The translations under genes and the position numbers were made by a program. This document shows, in pieces, positions 1 through 5,023 of a stretch of DNA of 5,023 nucleotides. This DNA is from Chitinophagaceae bacterium. Its GTDB lineage: Bacteria > Bacteroidota > Bacteroidia > Chitinophagales > Chitinophagaceae. The stretch spans positions 1-5,023 of the forward strand of contig CANFLJ010000177.1 in the NCBI GenBank assembly GCA_947447815.1, given 5' to 3'. Every line of letters starts with the position of its first letter. Within the stretch, counting starts at the first letter, position 1. A model generated the notes under the pieces. That model ran no database searches, was not told the origin of the DNA, and saw only the letters and a list, made by a program, of their open reading frames with translations.

Positions 1-2889
1 CTAATCAACGCTATTATTGATGGCGCTACTGAATCCATTTTTGTTAAGGATAATGATGGCAAGTATTTATTTGTAAACAATGCAGTGCTCAGAGTGCTGA
101 ATAAAAATAAAAACGAAGTAATTGGGAAAAGCGATTTAGACTTATATGAGTATAATGATGCGAGGTTAATAATAGAAGGGGATAAAAAAGTGTTAGAAAA
201 AGGGGACATAATTTCCAGCTATATTAAAATTAAGCCTAATGAGGGTGCAGTAGAAAGAATATTTGATGCTACTAAAGGTCCTGTGAAAGATGAAAACGGA
301 AAGGTGATTGGAATTTTTGGTATCTCCCGGGATGTAACCTATAAACTTCAGTATGAAAAGAAACTGATAGAAAATGAAAATAAACTAAAACTGTTATTCG
401 AGAATAGTAATGATATTATTCTCTTAATCAATAACAACAGTATCATTCAGTTTATCAATTCATCTGTTACCCGCATTTTAAATTGGGATGTTGAAGAATT
501 GATAGGAAACAAGTTTGTCAATATTATTCATGCATTAGATAAAAAGGGTTACTCTAAATATTTGAATGAAGTATTAGAATCGCCCAATAAAAAAGCTTCT
601 CAAACATTCAGATTACAGATTAAAGGAGGGGAGTATATTTATGCAGATCTTAAGTTTACTAATTGCATTGATATAGAAGGGCTGAACGGAGTAATTGTTA
701 ATGCTAGTGACATAACGGAAAGAATTGAAGTTGAAAATAACTTACAACAAAATGTCTCAGTATTATTTTCAACTTTAGAATCTACAAACGAAGGAATATT
801 GGTCGTAGATAATGATGGGGTTATGACGAATTTCAATTCCTCATTTGTAAAGATGTGGGGTATTCCCGATTTTATAATAAACAGTCATGATGATAAAGCT
901 GCCCTTGGGTTTGTTTTGTCTAAACTAAAATATCCAGATGAATTCCTTGAAAAAGTAATCAGTCTCTATTCTAAACAAGATGAGGTTAGCTTTGATATAA
1001 TTGAACTGAAAAACGGTGATATATTCGAACGTTATTCTCAACCACAAAAAAGGGAAGGAATAAGTATTGGTAGAGTATGGAGTTTCAGAGATATTACGGA
1101 AAAGCATAAGGCTCATCTGGAACTTGTACAAAAGGATAATGCAATTCTGAATGCCATAAGTGGTATTGGTATGACAGATTTGCAAGGGAATGTAATATAT
1201 GCAAATGCATCTTTGTCTAAAATGTGGGGAGCTTCTTCCGGAAAAGATTTAATTGGTTTAAACCTCATCGATGCATTTGAAGGTGATAGAATATATCAGA
1301 CTATAAATGCATTGAAAGAAAGAGGCTTCGATAGAGGGGAAGATATTGCTAAAAGATTGGATGGCTCTCTATTTAATGTAGAGTTCTCCGCAAATGTTGT
1401 ATTTGATGAACATGGGAATCCAACCTGTATGTTTGGATCCTTTATAGATATCACAGAAAGAAAAAGGCTGGAAAGGTCTTTAAGAGAAAGTGAAATACTA
1501 TTTAGAGAACTTGCTGAAAACGCACCAGGAGGAATCGTATTATTAGGGCCAGATAATAAATATAAATATGGAAGTCCTTCTATTAAAAGGATAATGGGAT
1601 ACGATCCTGAGTTCATCATCGGTAAAGATCCAGAGGAATATACACACCCCGAAGATTTGGCCTTGCTGGTTCCAAAGCTGATGGAAATATTGGAGAAACC
1701 TGATATTATTTTCACTGCCCAATACAGATTCAAACATGCCAATGGTTCATGGCGTTGGGTGGAAAGTACTTTTTCTAATTTATACCATGTAGAGAATGTA
1801 AATTCTATGGTCATTAATTTTCAGGATATCACAGAAAGGGTAGAGTCAGAAGAAAAAATATCTGAATTATCAAATGTAGTACAGCAAAGTTCAGTTTCTG
1901 TTATCATCACCAACTTACAGGGAGAAATTGAGTATACAAATCCATACTTTACAAAAGCTACTGGCTATACTGCCGAGGAAGTGAAGGGGAAGAACACCAG
2001 TATGTTTAAATCGGGTGAAACTACCAGAGAAGTTTATACCGACTTGTGGAGTACAATATTAAAAGGGGAAGTTTGGAAAAACGAAATTTCTAATAAGAAA
2101 AAAGATGGAACAATTTTCTGGGAATCGGTTTCTATTTCGCCAGTAATTGATAAAAATAATAAAATTACCCGCTTTGTAGCTATCAAAGAAGACATCACAG
2201 AAAGAAAGAAGGCGGAAGAAGAATTAATAGAGGCCTATGAAAAAGAAAAGTACCTGATAGAACATTTACAAAATGTAAGAGAGGAAGAAAGAGCTAAACT
2301 TTCCAGAGAGTTTCATGATGAAATTGGGCAACACCTTACGGTACTAAAAATGGATGTATCCTGGCTCTACAAAAAGACAGAAATTTTCAAGGATGCTACC
2401 TTGTCTAAACGATTGGAAGGATTAAAGGAATTGCTGGATGATACCGTAAAATCGTTCCGAAGAATTCTGTCCGATCTGCGCCCTGTATTGATTGATGATA
2501 TAGGTTTGGAAGCGGCTATGGATTCATTTATAAAAGAATATGAACGTAAAAATGGAATTACAACAGAGTTTATTGTACACCTGAAAGAGGAAACTTTCCC
2601 AGAAAATATTAGCCTTACATTATATAGAATATTGCAGGAATCTTTAAACAATATTCATAAACATGCTGAAGCTAAAAATATCTTTATCAGTATCAAGCAA
2701 TTAGATGACAAAGTGTTTCTAACGATAATAGATGATGGTAAAGGTTTTGATGTAACCCAAATAAAAAGTAAAAGTTCATTTGGTATAATGGGTATGGAAG
2801 AACGTATTAATATGATTGGAGGCGAATTCGAAATTAGCTCAGTACAGACGGAAGGTACCACACTAAAAGTATCCATTCCTCTAATATAG
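1..2889 (+). CDS. Multi-PAS sensor histidine kinase, HisKA_3 (NarL/DesK-like) type, 5'-truncated
   Basis: The reading frame is open from base 1 to the TAG at 2887-2889, giving 962 residues; the true start is upstream. Numbering from the window edge, six PAS domains lie at about 1-113, 129-241, 254-368, 380-488, 501-613 and 623-735. Domains 2 to 6 end in the typical DITER/DITEK signature, and domain 1 in SRDVT. Domain 5 has PAS_3 features (HPED, then GSWRWVES). A charged, probably coiled helix (about 732-770) leads into a HisKA_3 domain with the motif FHDEIGQ, so the phospho-acceptor is probably His772 (codon 2314-2316). The HATPase_c domain shows an N-box (ESLNN, about 880-884), a G1 box DDGKGFD (911-917) and a G2-like GIMGMEER (928-935), so the kinase looks catalytically intact. 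By family it autophosphorylates and passes phosphate to a LuxR-type response regulator. The visible part has no obvious membrane segment and no receiver domain. The ligand is unknown. No response regulator follows; the next gene converges. The class is very secure, the specific role unknown. Confidence 0.95.
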   Translation, partial: LINAIIDGATESIFVKDNDGKYLFVNNAVLRVLNKNKNEVIGKSDLDLYEYNDARLIIEGDKKVLEKGDIISSYIKIKPNEGAVERIFDATKGPVKDENGKVIGIFGISRDVTYKLQYEKKLIENENKLKLLFENSNDIILLINNNSIIQFINSSVTRILNWDVEELIGNKFVNIIHALDKKGYSKYLNEVLESPNKKASQTFRLQIKGGEYIYADLKFTNCIDIEGLNGVIVNASDITERIEVENNLQQNVSVLFSTLESTNEGILVVDNDGVMTNFNSSFVKMWGIPDFIINSHDDKAALGFVLSKLKYPDEFLEKVISLYSKQDEVSFDIIELKNGDIFERYSQPQKREGISIGRVWSFRDITEKHKAHLELVQKDNAILNAISGIGMTDLQGNVIYANASLSKMWGASSGKDLIGLNLIDAFEGDRIYQTINALKERGFDRGEDIAKRLDGSLFNVEFSANVVFDEHGNPTCMFGSFIDITERKRLERSLRESEILFRELAENAPGGIVLLGPDNKYKYGSPSIKRIMGYDPEFIIGKDPEEYTHPEDLALLVPKLMEILEKPDIIFTAQYRFKHANGSWRWVESTFSNLYHVENVNSMVINFQDITERVESEEKISELSNVVQQSSVSVIITNLQGEIEYTNPYFTKATGYTAEEVKGKNTSMFKSGETTREVYTDLWSTILKGEVWKNEISNKKKDGTIFWESVSISPVIDKNNKITRFVAIKEDITERKKAEEELIEAYEKEKYLIEHLQNVREEERAKLSREFHDEIGQHLTVLKMDVSWLYKKTEIFKDATLSKRLEGLKELLDDTVKSFRRILSDLRPVLIDDIGLEAAMDSFIKEYERKNGITTEFIVHLKEETFPENISLTLYRILQESLNNIHKHAEAKNIFISIKQLDDKVFLTIIDDGKGFDVTQIKSKSSFGIMGMEERINMIGGEFEISSVQTEGTTLKVSIPLI

Positions 2890-2916
2890 TCACTCCGTCA
2901 ATTTGTATTAATTTAG

Positions 2917-2951
2917 TTTTTCTTTTTTTTGTCTTTAGTTTTTATAAAAAC
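2917..2951 (+). terminator. T-rich tract and AT palindrome after the kinase gene (weak terminator candidate)
   Basis: About 27 bases after the kinase stop lies a run of five T, one C and eight T (2917-2930), followed by a perfect 14-bp AT palindrome, GTTTTTATAAAAAC (2938-2951). A T-rich tract at the 3' end of a gene suits transcription ending, but no GC-rich stem precedes it, so it is not a classical intrinsic terminator. Termination here is inference from position and composition. Confidence 0.25.
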
Positions 2952-2965
2952 AATAACCTAAAACT

Positions 2966-3014
2966 GAATTAATACACCTCCTTATCTCCCTTCTCTGCGG
3001 CGATGTATTAATTC
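2966..3014. repeat. 11-bp perfect inverted repeat between convergent genes
   Basis: GAATTAATACA (2966-2976) is the exact reverse complement of TGTATTAATTC (3004-3014), with a 27-base pyrimidine-rich loop between them. The core 10-mer TGTATTAATT occurs a third time at 2904-2913, so the left arm could pair with either copy. The site lies between the convergent kinase and rnhB genes, where a symmetric hairpin could end transcription from both sides. The stem is almost all A/T and therefore weak; a protein-binding dyad or repeat-derived origin is equally possible. The repeat is certain, its function is not. Confidence 0.7.
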
Positions 3015-3048
3015 GCTAATCCGTTAATCCACTAATCCGTTAATTTAT
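3009..3048. repeat. Five-unit 8-bp tandem array next to rnhB stop codon
   Basis: Five consecutive 8-bp units start at 3009, 3017, 3025, 3033 and 3041. Units 2 and 4 are identical (TAATCCGT); unit 3 ends AC instead of GT, unit 1 is TAATTCGC and unit 5 is TAATTTAT. All five begin TAAT. The array ends one base before the reverse-strand stop codon of rnhB (3049-3051), so it forms the first 40 bases of the rnhB 3' region. The period is not a multiple of three and no gene covers it. The first unit overlaps the right arm of the inverted repeat at 3004-3014. Confidence 0.85.
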
Positions 3049-3621
3049 CTATATTTTAAAACTCTTTCTATGGTACTTGCATAGTCCATATTCCGCAATT
3101 GCTTTTCTATGTTTCAGTGTGCCATAGCCTTTATTGTTTATCCAGTCGTAGTAAGGAAATTCTTCCTGCAACTTTACCATATACTCGTCTCGGTAGGTCT
3201 TAGCCAGAACACTGGCAGCAGCAATGCTCGCATAGGTGGCATCTCCTTTTATTACGCATTGATGTGGTACAAAATGGTAAGGGACAAATCTATTGCCATC
3301 TATCAACAGATATTCGGGCGTTATGCTAAGTTGATCAATTGCAAGGTGCATCGATTTTATAGAGGCTTGCAGAATATTGATGGTATCTATTACACCTTCG
3401 TCCAGCGATGCTACACCGTAACTTATGGCCTCCTTTTCAACAACTATTCTTAGCTGGTTTCTTTGCGCTTCACTTAGTTGTTTGCTATCATTTAGTAGAG
3501 GGTGATAAAAGTCTTTTGGCAGAATAACTGCGGCAGCAAACACGGGTCCGGCATAACATCCTCTCCCGGCTTCATCGCAGCCAGCTTCTATTAATTGTGG
3601 ATGAAAGTATGGTTTTAGCAT
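3049..3621 (-). CDS. rnhB: Ribonuclease HII
   Basis: This 190-residue protein is RNase HII, the cytoplasmic enzyme that cuts RNA in RNA-DNA hybrids and starts removal of single ribonucleotides misincorporated in DNA, using divalent metal. The family signatures are complete: CDEAGRG near the N-terminus (Asp16, Glu17), LLIDGN (Asp108) and KGDATYASIAAASVLAK (Asp127), which supply the four acidic catalytic residues at nearly the same spacing as in the E. coli enzyme. KQLSEAQR (47-54) and the C-terminal KGYGT and HRKSF segments are also typical. Length matches the family (about 190-210). I chose the ATG at 3621-3619 because the protein then begins just before the conserved core; the frame could extend to a TTG at 3657, adding 12 residues with no family support. 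No clear Shine-Dalgarno sequence precedes it. The gene converges on the kinase gene and diverges from the heme A synthase gene. Confidence 0.97.
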   Translation of the reverse strand: MLKPYFHPQLIEAGCDEAGRGCYAGPVFAAAVILPKDFYHPLLNDSKQLSEAQRNQLRIVVEKEAISYGVASLDEGVIDTINILQASIKSMHLAIDQLSITPEYLLIDGNRFVPYHFVPHQCVIKGDATYASIAAASVLAKTYRDEYMVKLQEEFPYYDWINNKGYGTLKHRKAIAEYGLCKYHRKSFKI

Positions 3622-3659
3622 ATAAGCACCGAAGGTAATGTGTACAAATAAAAACAATT

Positions 3660-3687
3660 AAAACAAATCTGATAATATCTTTGTTTT
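3660..3687. promoter_or_regulatory. Dyad-symmetric divergent promoter between rnhB and the heme A synthase gene
   Basis: AAAACAAA (3660-3667) and TTTGTTTT (3680-3687) are perfect inverted arms; inside them GATA (3671-3674) and TATC (3676-3679) form a second small dyad. On the plus strand TATCTTTG (3676-3683) matches the Bacteroidota -7 element TAnnTTTG in every fixed position. On the minus strand CAGATTTG (3671-3664) matches in all but the first. Transcription would start roughly 6 bases beyond each box, leaving a leader of about 35-40 bases for rnhB and a very short one (about 5-15 bases) for the heme A synthase gene. I do not see a convincing -33 TTTG/TTG for the plus-strand box. Promoter function is inference from motif and position. 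Confidence 0.5.
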
Positions 3688-3695
3688 CAACAATT

Positions 3696-4766
3696 ATGGT
3701 ACAAATGAAGGACAAAATAGACGTTTCCAGCAAAGCAGTAGGCAGATGGGTATTGATTGGTATTGGTATGCTGGTAATACAGGTTTTACTCGGTGGTGTT
3801 ACCCGGCTTACAGGTTCTGGATTATCCATCACAGAATGGAAACCCATTATGGGGGCTATTCCGCCTACCAGCGAGCAGGATTGGATGTATACTTTTATGC
3901 AATATCAGAAAATTGCTCAGTTCAAGTATATCAATAGTCATTTTACTTTATCAGAATTCAAGTTTATATTTTTCTGGGAATGGTTTCATCGTCTTTGGGC
4001 AAGATTAATTGCTATCGTTTTTATTATTCCTTTCATAGCATTTCTGGTAAGAGGGTATATCAAAAAGTGGATGGTCGTTCCATTGCTTACCTTGTTTGTA
4101 CTAGGAGGCCTACAAGGCGCTATAGGATGGATCATGGTAAAGAGCGGATTAAATGAAGAGAACATTTATGTAAATCATATCAAGCTATCTATACATTTTG
4201 TGTCAGCCATGATTCTGATAGCCTTTGCCTTATTGTTTGCATTAAAAACTTTTATACCGTCTTCTAAAAAGCTGGCGAATGTATCATTAAAAAAGGGAGC
4301 TTTTTTGCTCAGTACAATTACACTGCTGCAATTGTTGTACGGAGGTTTCATGTCGGGATTAAAGGCCGCAGCTGCGGCACCTACCTGGCCTGATATTAAT
4401 GGGGCTATGTTTCCCGATGTAATCTTTAAAAAAGGAATTGTCGATGGGCTATTCCTGAATCCTATTGGGGTTCATTTTGTCCATAGAACACTGGCCTACA
4501 TAATAGCCGTTGCTGTTATTGTTTGGTGGGTAAATGCTAGGAAACTATTGTCCTCCTTTAAGGTAGTCAACAGAATCCTGCTATTGCCACTTGTACTGAT
4601 GTTATTGCAGGTAGTTCTGGGAATTGGATCGGTATTGTTAAGTACTAAAATAGTAGCTGGTAGCTTTGGTATATTCGAGTGGTTTGCCTTGTTGCATCAG
4701 CTGAATGGTATGCTCTTATTTTTGTCGCTGATAGCGGCCTGGTATATTATGGGGAATAAAAAGTAA
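3696..4766 (+). CDS. ctaA: Heme A synthase, COX15/CtaA family
   Basis: This 356-residue membrane protein oxidises the C8 methyl group of heme O to a formyl group, giving heme A for aa3-type cytochrome c oxidase. Eight hydrophobic segments are visible, roughly at 16-34, 90-118, 124-147, 162-186, 200-220, 258-280, 293-316 and 327-352, in the family's two four-helix halves. Typical motifs are GGVTRLTGSGLSITEWKP (33-50), EWFHR (95-99), GGLQGAIGW (137-145), a Gly-rich PTWPDINGAMFP stretch (229-240), HFVHRTLAY (260-268) and LLHQLNG (332-338). The probable heme ligands are His98, His167, His263 and His334; Glu95 sits three residues before His98 as in Bacillus CtaA. The protein has no cysteine, so it lacks the extracytoplasmic Cys pair of the Bacillus type. 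Start choice is between ATG 3696 and ATG 3705; neither has a strong Shine-Dalgarno, and a TTG at 3681 overlaps the putative promoter. No oxidase or heme O synthase gene is adjacent. Confidence 0.96.
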   Translation: MVQMKDKIDVSSKAVGRWVLIGIGMLVIQVLLGGVTRLTGSGLSITEWKPIMGAIPPTSEQDWMYTFMQYQKIAQFKYINSHFTLSEFKFIFFWEWFHRLWARLIAIVFIIPFIAFLVRGYIKKWMVVPLLTLFVLGGLQGAIGWIMVKSGLNEENIYVNHIKLSIHFVSAMILIAFALLFALKTFIPSSKKLANVSLKKGAFLLSTITLLQLLYGGFMSGLKAAAAAPTWPDINGAMFPDVIFKKGIVDGLFLNPIGVHFVHRTLAYIIAVAVIVWWVNARKLLSSFKVVNRILLLPLVLMLLQVVLGIGSVLLSTKIVAGSFGIFEWFALLHQLNGMLLFLSLIAAWYIMGNKK

Positions 4767-4782
4767 TGCACAATTAAGATGT

Positions 4783-4819
4783 AGGTTCCTTGTTACTGGT
4801 TACTGGTAACTAGAAACCT
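4783..4819 (+). terminator. Imperfect hairpin after ctaA within the 7-bp array
   Basis: Bases 4783-4796 pair with 4806-4819 over 14 positions with two mismatches, leaving a 9-base loop. The inner five pairs, GTTAC against GTAAC, are perfect, as are the outer five, AGGTT against AACCT. It starts 17 bases after the ctaA stop, a reasonable place for a terminator. No T-run follows, so Rho-independent termination is doubtful. The stem may instead help protect the 3' end of the message or be a by-product of the tandem array, whose early and late units are partly complementary. Confidence 0.4.
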
Positions 4820-4833
4820 GCAACTTGCAACTT
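4785..4833. repeat. Degenerate seven-unit 7-bp tandem array downstream of ctaA
   Basis: Seven consecutive 7-bp units, each beginning with G, start at 4785, 4792, 4799, 4806, 4813, 4820 and 4827. Units 2 and 3 are identical (GTTACTG), and units 6 and 7 are identical (GCAACTT). The others are intermediate forms: GTTCCTT, GTAACTA and GAAACCT. Consensus is roughly G-N-W-A-C-T-K. The array begins 18 bases after the ctaA stop and lies in an intergenic region with no open reading frame. It resembles the heptamer short tandem repeats known from cyanobacterial genomes in form only; I infer no relationship. Confidence 0.8.
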
Positions 4834-4865
4834 GTATTCATTATTACATTAGCTTGGTTTCTCAT

Positions 4866-4873
4866 TACATTTG
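4866..4873 (+). promoter_or_regulatory. Candidate -7 promoter element for nadB
   Basis: TACATTTG matches the Bacteroidota -7 consensus TAnnTTTG in all fixed positions and lies 74 bases before the nadB start codon, which would leave a leader of roughly 65-70 bases. I find no TTG at the usual distance of about 19-21 bases upstream; the nearest, at 4854-4856, is too close. An exact match to six fixed bases can arise by chance in AT-rich DNA, so this is only a candidate. Confidence 0.4.
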
Positions 4874-4896
4874 TCCTCCTATAAATCCTCGGAGGA
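4874..4896 (+). other. GGAGGA element with two competing pairing partners in the nadB leader
   Basis: GGAGGA at 4891-4896 is the strongest Shine-Dalgarno-like sequence in the window but lies about 51 bases before the nadB ATG, with no plausible start codon at normal distance. TCCTCC (4874-4879) is its exact complement, and the adjacent TCCTC (4886-4890) also pairs with GAGGA (4892-4896) around a single base, so alternative small stems are possible in a transcript beginning near 4880. The pairing is visible; a regulatory role is speculation. Confidence 0.3.
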
Positions 4897-4947
4897 ATTT
4901 AATAATTGGTAGAGGATATTCTGTAAATGAAGTAGAAGATTATAATT

Positions 4948-5023
4948 ATGCGAACAGATTTTTTAGTGATAGGTAGCGGTATAGCAGGACTTACATACGC
5001 ATTAAAGATAGCGGAACAATATC
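4948..5023 (+). CDS. nadB: L-aspartate oxidase (probable), 3'-truncated by the window end
   Basis: The frame opens at ATG 4948 and runs off the window after 25 complete codons. The visible protein begins MRTDFLVIGSGIAGLTYALK: a first beta strand, the dinucleotide-binding GxGxxG motif (Gly9-Ser-Gly-Ile-Ala-Gly14) and the start of the following helix, the FAD-binding fold of the succinate dehydrogenase/fumarate reductase flavoprotein family. The short N-terminus and this wording are typical of Bacteroidota NadB, which oxidises L-aspartate to iminoaspartate for quinolinate and NAD synthesis with NadA. The start fits because the Rossmann strand begins at residue 4. No good Shine-Dalgarno sequence lies just upstream; the region is AT-rich. 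It is separated from ctaA by 181 bases, so it is probably transcribed on its own. Another flavoprotein of the same superfamily cannot be excluded from 25 residues. Confidence 0.8.
   Translation, partial: MRTDFLVIGSGIAGLTYALKIAEQY

Noticed and set aside
85..87. GTG at 85 as the start of the kinase gene
   Set aside because: The frame is open to base 1 and the upstream residues (for example SIFVKDNDGKYLFVNNAV) are the first half of the first PAS domain, so the gene begins before the window.
1296..1814. 172-codon open frame on the minus strand inside the kinase gene
   Set aside because: It lies wholly antisense to conserved PAS coding sequence, and its translation shows no recognisable domain.
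2975..2983. CACCTCCTT, which resembles the 3' end of 16S rRNA
   Set aside because: The match is only nine bases, with no other 16S similarity around it; it falls in the loop of the inverted repeat and is most likely chance.
3009..3048. CRISPR array
   Set aside because: The units are 8 bp and contiguous, with no unique spacers and no cas genes nearby.
3622..3657. N-terminal extension of RNase HII from a TTG at 3657
   Set aside because: The added residues are not part of the RNase HII family core and would place the start beside the putative promoter; ATG 3621 gives a normal length.
3572..3847. 91-codon minus-strand frame spanning the rnhB-ctaA spacer
   Set aside because: It overlaps two well-supported genes in other frames and resembles no known protein.
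4767..4947. Known NAD-responsive riboswitch, tRNA or small protein gene before nadB
   Set aside because: I could not recognise any known riboswitch core or tRNA cloverleaf, and there is no open frame of useful length.
1..5023. Mobile element, phage or defence system
   Set aside because: No transposase, integrase, terminal inverted repeats or target-site duplications are visible; the genes are ordinary chromosomal ones.

Overview
The window looks like a piece of a Bacteroidota chromosome, perhaps from a Chitinophagaceae- or Cytophaga-like aerobe. The evidence is AT-rich DNA, absence of well-placed Shine-Dalgarno sequences at the gene starts, matches to the Bacteroidota -7 promoter element TAnnTTTG, a cysteine-free COX15-type heme A synthase, and a large multi-PAS histidine kinase of the HisKA_3 class. 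Genus-level placement is inference.

Layout: (1) Positions 1-2889 (+) hold the 3' part of a multi-PAS sensor histidine kinase whose N-terminus lies outside the window: six PAS domains, a signalling helix, a HisKA_3 dimerisation domain and an HATPase_c domain. (2) Positions 2890-3048 form a convergent intergenic region with a T-rich tract, three copies of one AT-rich 10-mer (two forming an 11-bp inverted repeat), and an array of five 8-bp units that ends exactly at the rnhB stop codon. (3) Positions 3049-3621 (-) encode ribonuclease HII. (4) Positions 3622-3695 form a short divergent promoter region with a dyad that contains -7-like boxes pointing both ways. (5) Positions 3696-4766 (+) encode heme A synthase. 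(6) Positions 4767-4947 are intergenic, with a degenerate array of seven 7-bp units that can fold as a hairpin, followed by a candidate -7 box and a GGAGGA-containing small hairpin. (7) Positions 4948-5023 (+) are the first 25 codons of a flavoprotein, most likely L-aspartate oxidase (nadB), cut by the window end.

The genes serve unrelated household roles: signal transduction, removal of RNA from DNA, cytochrome oxidase cofactor synthesis and NAD synthesis. I see no operon joining them and no evidence of a novel multi-gene system. The least ordinary material is non-coding: two short-period tandem arrays (8 bp and 7 bp) just downstream of two different genes, and the symmetric divergent promoter.
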